8,674 bases of DNA from Fibrobacter sp. (GCA_012515825.1 JAAYXQ010000099.1:1-8674); one strand, 5' to 3'. Counted from the stretch's first letter, positions 1 through 5,733 are shown. Numbers and translations are program-made. Notes: a model not told the origin generated them from the letters alone.

Positions 1-196
1 CAAAAGTTTTCTTTTGAATTTCATTCATAAGACTATAAGACATTCTCATAGTCTCATCTGGTTTTAAGCGTTCCGTTCCAATGGGAGTTAATCTACCCGA
101 AACACGAACTAGAGGAGCTGTTCCTGCTGTGATATGTAAATCAGAAGCACCACGCTTAACCATTTCAGAAAGAAGATCTTGAATATTATATGCCAT
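1..196 (-). CDS. pilT: Type IV pilus retraction ATPase PilT, N-terminal fragment (cut by window edge)
   Basis: Only the first 65 codons are inside the window, reading leftward from an ATG at 196-194. They begin MAYNIQDLLSEMVKRG and contain ASDLHITAGTAPLVRVSG, followed by RLTPIG. This is the N-terminal PAS-like region characteristic of PilT/PilU, the hexameric cytoplasmic ATPases that power type IV pilus retraction. The Walker A and B motifs, which would confirm ATPase activity and help separate PilT from PilU, lie beyond base 1. No Shine-Dalgarno sequence precedes the ATG; instead a TATATT hexamer ends 6 nt upstream, so the transcript may have almost no leader. The gene diverges from the pilin-like thioredoxin gene only about 30 bp away, and the two may share a control region. 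The family call is strong from the N-terminal motif; choosing pilT over pilU is by best resemblance. Confidence 0.85.
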   Translation of the reverse strand, partial: MAYNIQDLLSEMVKRGASDLHITAGTAPLVRVSGRLTPIGTERLKPDETMRMSYSLMNEIQKKTF

Positions 197-226
197 AGTC
201 TGAATATAACTTATATTTGATTGAAA

Positions 227-799
227 ATGATGCCCTTTTCGCCTAAAAAATCAAGATTTAGCCCTTACAGTCGTCAGGGTTTTATTTCTTTTGAAGGGGC
301 TCAATTAATCTTTGTGGTGATTCTCCTTTTTATTTTCATCGCTGTTTTCCCTCGTTTATTCTCTAAAGAAGTAAAATTTATCCCCCTGAATCAAAAAATG
401 GATTACTTCAGCGGAATCGATGTCCATGGCAATGAACACTGGTTTCATGATATTAAAGGCAAATTGAATTTGGTGGTTTTTGGGGCGTCTTGGTGTATTG
501 CTTGCGCACAAAGCATGAATGATATTGAATCTATTTATCAAAAGTATTCTAACAAAGATTTTAAAGTGATTTACATCGCTATTGAAAATTCTCTTGAAGG
601 CATGGAAAAATTTGAAAAAAGGTTTTCACCCTCATACCTCATGCTTTTACAAAATGAGGATATACTCAAACTCTTTAACACCCCCTCCGCGATTCCATCC
701 TATTTTATTTTAGACTCCAGTGGAGTCCTTTTGTATAAGTCCGTTGGGTACTTCCCAAAACCTGAAATAAAAAGCCTAATGAAGAAAGTCCAAAAATAA
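227..799 (+). CDS. Thioredoxin/TlpA-like protein with a prepilin-like N-terminus
   Basis: The 190-residue product has two parts. Residues 1-18 form a basic leader (two Lys, two Arg) ending SRQG; then FISFE and an uninterrupted hydrophobic stretch to about residue 42, closing with FPRLF. Gly at -1, Phe at +1, Glu at +5 and a Pro at the end of the helix match the prepilin peptidase (class III) signal of type IV pilins. From about residue 55 the protein is thioredoxin-like: VVFGASWCIACAQS carries the redox pair Cys90/Cys93, and AIPSYFILD holds the expected cis-Pro (157). Known TlpA/ResA proteins are membrane-anchored periplasmic thiol reductases or oxidases. I infer a redox domain displayed outside the inner membrane, possibly assembled with or acting on pilins, given the neighbouring pilT. 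An ordinary TM anchor is the alternative. An in-frame TTG at 221 could add two residues; tandem ATGs at 227 and 230 are more likely starts. There is no clear Shine-Dalgarno. Confidence 0.85.
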   Translation: MMPFSPKKSRFSPYSRQGFISFEGAQLIFVVILLFIFIAVFPRLFSKEVKFIPLNQKMDYFSGIDVHGNEHWFHDIKGKLNLVVFGASWCIACAQSMNDIESIYQKYSNKDFKVIYIAIENSLEGMEKFEKRFSPSYLMLLQNEDILKLFNTPSAIPSYFILDSSGVLLYKSVGYFPKPEIKSLMKKVQK

Positions 800-908
800 T
801 CAGGAAATAGAAGCCGAGCATCCAAACAATAACAGAAACTCATTTTTTTAGTTGTAATTTTGGTTGCTTGTTTTGAATTATTTTTTCATGAAGAATCAAG
901 CGTATTTT

Positions 909-976
909 TCCCACAAGGGGATCTCTACCACAAGGGTATCATTACCCAAAGGGTATCACTACCGCAAGGGTATCAT
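909..976. repeat. Four tandem 17-bp mini-hairpin repeats
   Basis: Units begin at 909, 926, 943 and 960, exactly 17 bp apart, with consensus TACCACAAGGGTATCAT. Each folds as a small hairpin: TCCC/GGGA around ACAAG in unit 1, TACC/GGTA around ACAAG in unit 2, TACCC/GGGTA around AAA in unit 3, and TACC/GGTA around GCAAG in unit 4. Unit 1 differs from unit 2 at two bases that pair with each other (A-T replaced by C-G), so pairing is kept while sequence changes. A decayed fifth unit (977 on) merges into the larger two-hairpin repeat. A solitary copy lies at 1245-1261. Confidence 0.85.
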
Positions 977-984
977 TCTCACAA

Positions 985-1060
985 GCTATGCATGGTTCCG
1001 ACTAAAGCACTAAAAGTGCTAAGTCTCACGTAAAGGAGCAAGCTCCTAAGTGTTCATGTT
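985..1060. repeat. Two-hairpin repeat, copy A
   Basis: The order is a conserved box GCTATGCATGGTTC (985-998), hairpin 1 (1000-1025), the linker TCACGTAA, hairpin 2 (1027-1052) and a conserved tail TGTTCATGTT (1051-1060). Hairpin 1 has an outer stem GACT/AGTC and an inner stem AGCACT/AGTGCT around AAA. Hairpin 2 has CAC/GTG outside and AGGAGC/GCTCCT inside. Stem bases differ from copies B and C whereas the boxes and linkers are nearly identical. Four 17-bp units lie directly upstream. Confidence 0.8.
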
Positions 1061-1075
1061 TCTTACTAAGCGCTA

Positions 1076-1145
1076 GCTATGCATGGTTCAACTACAGCGG
1101 TAAAGCTAAGTTTCACGTAAAGCGCAAGTGTACGTGTTCCTGTAA
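1076..1145. repeat. Two-hairpin repeat, copy B
   Basis: The copy starts with the same GCTATGCATGGTTC box (1076-1089). Hairpin 1 (1090-1112) has the outer stem AACT/AGTT, a compensated version of GACT/AGTC in copy A, but its inner stem is shortened to AGC/GCT around GGTAAA, as if two bases were lost. Hairpin 2 (1114-1136) has a perfect outer stem CACGTA/TACGTG and a weak inner stem with G-T pairs. The tail (TTCCTGTAAA) is diverged. No 17-bp unit precedes it. Confidence 0.7.
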
Positions 1146-1205
1146 AACAAATAGCGCAGATTCAAATGAAAAAACAACACCAATTAATTAAATAACAATA
1201 GTTGC

Positions 1206-1232
1206 ATAGCAGACGGAAAGGAGTATTGCTAT
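1206..1232. repeat. Inverted repeat ATAGCA/TGCTAT
   Basis: Perfect 6-bp arms at 1206-1211 and 1227-1232 enclose 15 purine-rich bases (GACGGAAAGGAGTAT). It lies between copies B and C of the two-hairpin repeat and is not part of the shared unit. It has no T-run, so it is not a convincing terminator. It could be chance in AT-rich DNA. Confidence 0.35.
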
Positions 1233-1244
1233 AGAACGATTTTG

Positions 1245-1342
1245 TACCACAAGGGTATCATTCTCACAGCTCTGCATGGTTCAACTACAGCGGTGAACCG
1301 CTAAGTTTCACGTAAAAAAGTAAACTTTTAAGTGTTCATGTT
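1245..1342. repeat. Composite repeat, copy C: one 17-bp unit plus two-hairpin unit
   Basis: A single mini-hairpin (TACC/GGTA, 1245-1257) and the spacer TCATTCTCACA lead into the box GCTCTGCATGGTTC (1269-1282). Hairpin 1 (1283-1307) has the outer stem AACT/AGTT and the inner stem AGCGGT/ACCGCT. Hairpin 2 (1309-1334) has CAC/GTG outside and AAAAGT/ACTTTT inside. The tail is TGTTCATGTT (1333-1342). Inner stems are completely different in sequence from those of copy A but equal in length and position. The shared stretch from the 17-mer to the tail shows that the two repeat types form one composite module. Confidence 0.8.
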
Positions 1343-1372
1343 ATTGTAAATCAACTTAGTGAGAAAGTAAAA

Positions 1373-1532
1373 CCATTTCCGTCAATACTGGTGTTATTCA
1401 TAAAAAAACAAAATAAAGTCAACCCGAGCAAAGAGATAACGCCATTACCGTCAACTATGGTTTTTTAAATTTAATCGTGAAAAAAACCATTTCCGTCAAC
1501 CATACCATTAATAGATTTAATCGTAATGGAAA
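1373..1532. repeat. Third repeat family: 13-bp core CCATTWCCGTCAA, three copies
   Basis: Cores lie at 1373-1385, 1442-1454 and 1487-1499 (two CCATTTCCGTCAA, one CCATTACCGTCAA). The second is flanked by CCAT/ATGG arms and followed by six T; the first by CCA/TGG. The last two are about 45 bp apart and each is followed by ATTTAATCGT (1469-1478 and 1515-1524), so they form two copies of a degenerate 45-46 bp tandem repeat. The array lies just beyond the 3' end of epmA. On the minus strand the core reads TTGACGGWAATGG. No function is evident; weak transcription termination is possible. Confidence 0.6.
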
Positions 1533-1543
1533 AAATGAAAAAA

Positions 1544-2503
1544 CTATGCCGTCTCATCTGGAAAAAGAATAACGTCAGCAATTTGCGTTTTCTTTAAGGC
1601 GAGCATAAATAAACGATCTAAACCAAGAGCCACGCCAGAACACGAAGGCATCCCATGACGAAGAGCTTCTAAAAATAAGTTGTCTATTTTGGGTAATGTT
1701 TTGCCTAGGCGCTCTCGTAAAAGTAAATCTTGCTTAAAACGTTCTTCTTGTTCTATTGCATCCGTAAGTTCTTGGTAGCCATTACATAGTTCCATATTAT
1801 CAATATATAGCTCAAAACGTTTAGCCCAGATTAAACCATCTTCTCCGACATAAGTTTCTGCTAAAGCCGCCTGACTTGGAGGATAAGCCATTAAGAACTC
1901 TGGGCCATTTTTCCCTAGCAATGGTTCTATCACCATGACCATGATATAATCCCACCAATCTTCTCTTGAAAAAGCCCTGAAGTTTCCTGGAACAGGGATA
2001 CCATTTTTTTCACAAACGTAAACAAAGCTCATTAAATTTTGACAAAACGGATCGACCTGTGCATAGTTTCTAAAGGCATCCACCCAGTTCGTTCTTTTAG
2101 CATTCACTTCATAATCCAAAATAGCAGAACATAGGTCTTCTACTTCTGACATGAGATCTTCCATTACCATGCCTTCACGATACCATTCTACCATCGTAAA
2201 TTCACTATTATGGCGTTCGCCTTTTTCTCCATAACGAAAAGCTTTTGCAATTTGGAAAATATCACCAAACCCAGCAGCTAATAATCGCTTCATATGAAAT
2301 TCTGGGCTTGTCATTAAATAGCGAGAAGGTTCTTCTTTTGTTTCAATAAAATCTAAATGAGGATCTGTACCGCAAGCCTTAGATAAAGCAGGAGATTCCA
2401 CTTCAAGAACTTTCCTTTCATCAAAAAAAGAACGTACTCGTCTTAATAAATCCTGTCTTAACTTCCAATCAGAAAGAGTACAAGTTGGATTGAAAAAATT
2501 CAT
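1544..2503 (-). CDS. epmA: Elongation factor P--(R)-beta-lysine ligase EpmA
   Basis: This 319-residue protein matches EpmA (PoxA/GenX/YjeA), a class II lysyl-tRNA synthetase paralogue without the tRNA-binding N-terminal domain. In characterised bacteria it joins (R)-beta-lysine to a conserved lysine of elongation factor P, which relieves ribosome stalling at polyproline. Visible hallmarks are LEVESPALSKACGTDPHL (33-50), LMTSPEFHMKRLL (63-75), the motif 2 region from FRYGEKGERHN to EFTMVEWY (89-108), ELCNGYQELTDA (238-249) and motif 3 GVALGLDRLFMLAL (290-303). Ala292 sits where E. coli EpmA also has Ala (GVALGVDR) and lysyl-tRNA synthetases have Gly, which favours EpmA over a truncated LysS. 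Length is normal for the family (about 325). Neither EF-P nor the aminomutase EpmB is in the window. A good promoter lies just upstream, leaving almost no 5' leader. The gene is monocistronic as seen here. Confidence 0.93.
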   Translation of the reverse strand: MNFFNPTCTLSDWKLRQDLLRRVRSFFDERKVLEVESPALSKACGTDPHLDFIETKEEPSRYLMTSPEFHMKRLLAAGFGDIFQIAKAFRYGEKGERHNSEFTMVEWYREGMVMEDLMSEVEDLCSAILDYEVNAKRTNWVDAFRNYAQVDPFCQNLMSFVYVCEKNGIPVPGNFRAFSREDWWDYIMVMVIEPLLGKNGPEFLMAYPPSQAALAETYVGEDGLIWAKRFELYIDNMELCNGYQELTDAIEQEERFKQDLLLRERLGKTLPKIDNLFLEALRHGMPSCSGVALGLDRLFMLALKKTQIADVILFPDETA

Positions 2504-2511
2504 ACTTCTAA

Positions 2512-2541
2512 ATTATAACATCCGAAAGGAAAACGTATCAA
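2512..2541 (-). promoter_or_regulatory. Sigma-70-type promoter for epmA, probably giving a leaderless mRNA
   Basis: Read on the minus strand there is TTGATA (2541-2536), an 18-bp spacer, and TATAAT (2517-2512) preceded by TGT, which makes an extended -10. The -10 ends only 8 nt before the ATG at 2503, so transcription would begin at or within a base or two of the start codon. No Shine-Dalgarno sequence fits in that space, in agreement with leaderless initiation. Confidence 0.65.
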
Positions 2542-2581
2542 CATTAAATCTATTTTACATTCAGAAAGAAAAATAAATCCA

Positions 2582-2603
2582 ACTATAAAAACGCGTCTAT
2601 AGT
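2582..2603 (-). terminator. Weak inverted repeat downstream of the FISUMP gene
   Basis: On the minus strand ACTATA and TATAGT (2603-2598 and 2587-2582) enclose ten bases. It lies 36 bp after the stop codon of the FISUMP gene and is followed by a T-rich stretch (TTTATTTTTC). The stem is AT-rich and weak, so a terminator role is only tentative. Confidence 0.25.
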
Positions 2604-2638
2604 CCTTTAACGTAAGAATTATAGAGGGTCTTTATTTG

Positions 2639-4000
2639 TTAATTTTCCTTTACACAACGAACAGACATAAATATTTTTTTATCGCTAGAGAACCGTTCGA
2701 CACCTTCATCTGAACTAAAAATTGATCTTGCGATCGCACGTCCATCTGTTTCTAATTCAGTCCAAAAATAAGCGCCTTCTCCAAGTAATGTGGAAATAGC
2801 ATTTTTATTAGCATAGCCACCAAACATAACAGAAAAAGCATATTCATCTGTTCCATTGGACTTTAATTTATTTGCAGCAGAAGCAGAACCACCTGCAAGC
2901 GTTTCTAATTTTTCCCAATCAGAATCTTTGGATAAGCGATAACCTTCTGGGCAAGCCACTTGAGCAGCGTCCCATGTATAAAGACGACCATAGATTTTAC
3001 AGTTTTCACTCTCGCGATCATAACACATGGATGTTTCTTCTATTTCATAATTCATATTTTCTACAATCCAAATGGATCCATCTATTTCAATCGCTTTATA
3101 AATTTTTTCATCACGAGCATCAACAACACCAATAAAAACTGGACAACGAGAATCTAATTGTAAAGCCATAAAAACAGAGTCTACAGCCCCATTCCAACTT
3201 GCACAATATCGAAAAAGATCTTTCCCTGGTAGAACCGTTCCCTGTTCTTTATGAATCGTTAATACTCTTGTTAAATAAGCCATGTCTGGCACAAGCGTAT
3301 CTGGAATAACTTTCTTCTCTTGTAAAGATAAAATCGATTTTAGCCAGAGTGAACTCAAAGCAACTGGACTATTCCAATAACCTTCTATTGCCCAATTTTT
3401 AATTTGTTCATTTAGAGGAGATGGTTTTGAAACAGTTAACTTCTTGATAACACCTTTTACAGGATTCTCAATACACTCTTGAAGTTTTAAGGTATCTCCT
3501 GTTGAATCCGCATATAATTGACATGCTTCAATGCAAGCATCTTTTTGCTTCTTAGGGCACTTGTTCCATACTAGGGTATCCACCTTTTCTCTTAAAGGCT
3601 TTTGATACGCTTTATTTTTTATTGCAATTTCAGTCACTCGAGAAAAATGATCCACCGCCGATAAATTTCCTTGCAACGTTTCCATTTGAAGAAAATGAAT
3701 CACATCCATACATACTTGAAGTTGTTTTTTATCAGAACAAATTTTTGCCCCATAAGAAATAGAGAATTGTAGTGGACAAGAAGCAAAACTTTGCTCTGGT
3801 ATCGCCTTAAATATCTTACCATACAGTTGCAATGCCGTATCTGGAGGCATTTTTCCACAATAAACTTCTTCTATTTCATTTTTTTTGATCATCTGCCGAA
3901 CGGCATCATAATCAGCATTATCAACAGCCTCTCTCAATATGTCTTGAGCAAAAAGCAGGCTCCCAAAAAATAACACACTTAAATAAATTATCTTCATCAT
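2639..4000 (-). CDS. Exported FISUMP-domain protein
   Basis: The 453-residue product has an N-terminal signal peptide (residues 1-18, ending SLLFA before QDIL). The C-terminal part, about residues 293-452, is a FISUMP domain (TIGR02145 type). It carries DARDEKIYKAIEIDGSIWIVENMNY, split here as DARDEKIYKAIEIDG (294-308) and SIWIVENMNY (309-318), then CYDRES, KIYGRLYTWDAA (335-346), CPEGYRLSKDSDWEKL (350-365), YFWTELE (411-417) and the closing SVRCVKE (446-452). The domain is expanded in Fibrobacter surface proteins; its role is not known. It is compact here, lacking the long inserts many paralogues have. Residues 20-290 are not a family I recognise: a short ankyrin-like start (LREAVDNADYDAVRQMI) is followed by a largely helical, cysteine-rich region (about eight Cys between 48 and 176). 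The gene diverges from sufS. Tandem ATGs (4000 and 3997) are both possible starts. Confidence 0.88.
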   Translation of the reverse strand: MMKIIYLSVLFFGSLLFAQDILREAVDNADYDAVRQMIKKNEIEEVYCGKMPPDTALQLYGKIFKAIPEQSFASCPLQFSISYGAKICSDKKQLQVCMDVIHFLQMETLQGNLSAVDHFSRVTEIAIKNKAYQKPLREKVDTLVWNKCPKKQKDACIEACQLYADSTGDTLKLQECIENPVKGVIKKLTVSKPSPLNEQIKNWAIEGYWNSPVALSSLWLKSILSLQEKKVIPDTLVPDMAYLTRVLTIHKEQGTVLPGKDLFRYCASWNGAVDSVFMALQLDSRCPVFIGVVDARDEKIYKAIEIDGSIWIVENMNYEIEETSMCYDRESENCKIYGRLYTWDAAQVACPEGYRLSKDSDWEKLETLAGGSASAANKLKSNGTDEYAFSVMFGGYANKNAISTLLGEGAYFWTELETDGRAIARSIFSSDEGVERFSSDKKIFMSVRCVKEN

Positions 4001-4060
4001 GACGCATAATATAGAAAATTGAAAACCTCATCAGTTCTATTTTTTTCTATTATAAAAGAT

Positions 4061-5293
4061 ATGATCAACTCAATAGATTCTATTCGTGCTCAATTCCCCG
4101 TTTTAATGCAAGATTCATTAAATCCAAAAAGGTTTGCTTTTTTAGATAGTACAGCAACTACACAAAAGCCATTAGAAGTGATTGAAGCCATGAATCGCTT
4201 TTATAAGGAACATTACAGCTCCGTCAAAAGAGGGGTTTATCGTCTTAGTGAAAAGACAACTCAGGCATTTGAAAAGACAAGAAGAGATGTCGCTCAATTC
4301 ATTGGTGCATCAAGTGAAAATGAAATTGTCTTTACTCGCGGGACAACGGAGAGTATCAATCTTGTAGCATGGTCTTATGGACGCCGTTTCTTAAAAGAGA
4401 ACGATGAAATTTTAATTAGCGCTTTAGAGCATCATGCAAATATTGTTCCTTGGCAATTGATTGCCGAAGAACGCCGCGCCAAAATCAAAGTCATTCCGAT
4501 GGATGATGATGGTAATTTATTACTCGATTCTTTAGAAGATTTAATTAAACCAGATGTTACTAAAATACTCGCCCTTACTCACGTGAGTAATAGCGTTGGA
4601 ACAGTAAATCCAATTGAAGAAATCATACGAAAAGCAAGAGCTATTTCTCCTAGCACCAAAATTTTAATTGATGCCGCGCAAAGTGCTTGCCACTTAAATA
4701 TTGATGTTCAAAAACTAGATTGTGATTTTCTTGCCTTTTCTGGCCACAAAATATATGGTCCTACGGGGATTGGCGTTCTTTATGGTAAAAGCGACGTTCT
4801 AGAATCTATGCCTCCTTGGCATGGTGGTGGAGAAATGATTTCTCAAGTCACTTTTGAGAAGACCACTTATGCAGCCCCTCCCGCACGCTTTGAAGCAGGG
4901 ACTCCCCCTATTGCTGAAGTCATTGGATTAGGAGCAGCCATCGAATGGTTAAATCAAGTTTCTCTTTCGAAAATAGAAGCTCACGAATCTAAAATTACGC
5001 AATACGCATTAAATGCACTCCGTCAAATACCAGAAGTTCAGTTCCTTGGAAATCCAAAAGAAAGAGGAGCTCTAATTAGTTTTACTCTTAAAGGAATTCA
5101 TTCTCACGATGCGGCTATGATTCTGGATGAAGAAAATATTGCAGTAAGAAGCGGGCATCATTGCGCGCAACCTGTAATGGATCGATTTGGAGTTTCTGCG
5201 ACTTTACGTGCAAGTTTTGGCGTCTACACTGAGACATGGGAAATAGACCGTTTGATTACAGGCCTATCTAGAGTCATTCGATTATTCCGTTAA
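4061..5293 (+). CDS. sufS: Cysteine desulfurase SufS (class V aminotransferase fold, group II)
   Basis: The 410-residue enzyme uses PLP to take sulfur from L-cysteine, leaving alanine and an enzyme persulfide for Fe-S cluster assembly in the cytoplasm. Numbering from the ATG at 4061, visible hallmarks are the N-terminal FLDSTATTQKP (27-37), SALEHHANIVPW (120-131), DAAQSACH (204-211), the PLP-lysine motif SGHKIYGPTG with Lys230, FEAGTPP (277-283), and RSGHHCAQP with the persulfide Cys368. The SGHH-C-AQP context marks the group II SufS/CsdA type rather than IscS/NifS. The frame is open back to a TTG at 4019, but starting at 4061 (MINSIDSIRAQFP) gives the family's usual N-terminus. A TATTAT hexamer ends 7 nt before this ATG and there is no Shine-Dalgarno. 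No other suf gene adjoins it: the next gene is convergent and its stop codon overlaps this one. SufS and CsdA are hard to separate by sequence alone. Confidence 0.93.
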   Translation: MINSIDSIRAQFPVLMQDSLNPKRFAFLDSTATTQKPLEVIEAMNRFYKEHYSSVKRGVYRLSEKTTQAFEKTRRDVAQFIGASSENEIVFTRGTTESINLVAWSYGRRFLKENDEILISALEHHANIVPWQLIAEERRAKIKVIPMDDDGNLLLDSLEDLIKPDVTKILALTHVSNSVGTVNPIEEIIRKARAISPSTKILIDAAQSACHLNIDVQKLDCDFLAFSGHKIYGPTGIGVLYGKSDVLESMPPWHGGGEMISQVTFEKTTYAAPPARFEAGTPPIAEVIGLGAAIEWLNQVSLSKIEAHESKITQYALNALRQIPEVQFLGNPKERGALISFTLKGIHSHDAAMILDEENIAVRSGHHCAQPVMDRFGVSATLRASFGVYTETWEIDRLITGLSRVIRLFR

Positions 5294-5733
5294 TGATTTA
5301 ATGGAGGAGGGCGAAAGGCTTCATTTTGAAGAAGTTCACCAGGAGAAGAACGATTAACATCTTGTCCTTTTAAATTTGGACTAATAAATTTTGATTTCTT
5401 TTGTTCTTGTTCAAGTTCCTGAAGATACTTTTCCCAATCTTGAATAGAGGCATCTAGTTCTGAACGAGACATAAGCATTAGTTCTCGTAACGAAATAAGC
5501 TCTTTCATTTGATCTCGCTTCATCATCCAAAGTTCCTGTTCCTCAGGCAAGCGTTCTATATTGAAAAGCAGATTTAAGTATTTATTTTCGGCTTCCATAT
5601 AAGCTTTATAAGTCTCTTTATAAACAAGCTGACGATCCGTGACCATCGTTTGTTGTGGAGAAGGATTAGAAGCGCATCCCACCAAGCATAAAAAAGTTAA
5701 TACAAAAAAATAATTTTTTAAAATCCACTTCAT
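5290..5733 (-). CDS. Small helical lipoprotein of unknown function, last gene of envelope operon
   Basis: The 147-residue product starts with a lipoprotein signal: MKWILKNYFF, a hydrophobic stretch and the lipobox LVGC with Cys20 as the acylated residue, followed by ASNPSPQQ. Residues about 30-118 are charged and strongly helix-prone, with Glu, Gln, Lys and Leu-rich repeats such as YLQELEQEQKK, likely a coiled coil. The C-terminus is short, polar and Pro-rich (FRPPPLNH). I do not recognise a family. Its ATG overlaps the stop of the preceding lipoprotein gene (ATGA), which implies translational coupling. Its own stop lies within a TTAA shared with the oppositely oriented sufS stop. It presumably works with the other envelope proteins of the operon, perhaps as a periplasmic spacer or partner; this is inference only. 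Confidence 0.8.
   Translation of the reverse strand: MKWILKNYFFVLTFLCLVGCASNPSPQQTMVTDRQLVYKETYKAYMEAENKYLNLLFNIERLPEEQELWMMKRDQMKELISLRELMLMSRSELDASIQDWEKYLQELEQEQKKSKFISPNLKGQDVNRSSPGELLQNEAFRPPPLNH

Larger units (their letters stand above)
800..1543. other. Repeat-filled gene-free region between convergent genes
   Basis: No credible coding sequence is present in these roughly 740 bases; the longest open stretches are a few tens of codons and are not conserved between repeat copies. Both flanking genes end here, so no promoter is expected, and I see no classical GC-rich intrinsic terminator for either. The stretch 800-908 is featureless AT-rich DNA. From 909 to 1342 it holds two interlinked families of small hairpin repeats, and from 1373 to about 1540 a third family of short repeats. 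These are described as separate entries. Confidence 0.8.

Noticed and set aside
909..976. CRISPR array
   Set aside because: Units are only 17 bp, directly tandem without unique spacers, and no cas gene is present.
1079..1120. Short ORF MHGSTTAV... inside repeat copy B
   Set aside because: Copies A and C do not keep the frame (A stops after five codons; C lacks the ATG), so the conserved feature is pairing, not coding.
985..1342. tRNA-like fragments (GGTTCAACT resembles a T-arm GGTTC)
   Set aside because: No acceptor stem, anticodon arm or CCA follows, and the paired segments do not form a cloverleaf.
985..1342. Integron attC-like sites
   Set aside because: No R/L box core (GTTRRRY) pairs and no gene cassettes between copies.
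2872..3157. Plus-strand reading frames opposite the FISUMP gene
   Set aside because: They lie wholly within a well-supported minus-strand gene and have no recognisable domain.
4019..4060. TTG start for sufS giving 14 extra residues
   Set aside because: The added segment is not part of the family N-terminus; the ATG at 4061 fits SufS proteins.
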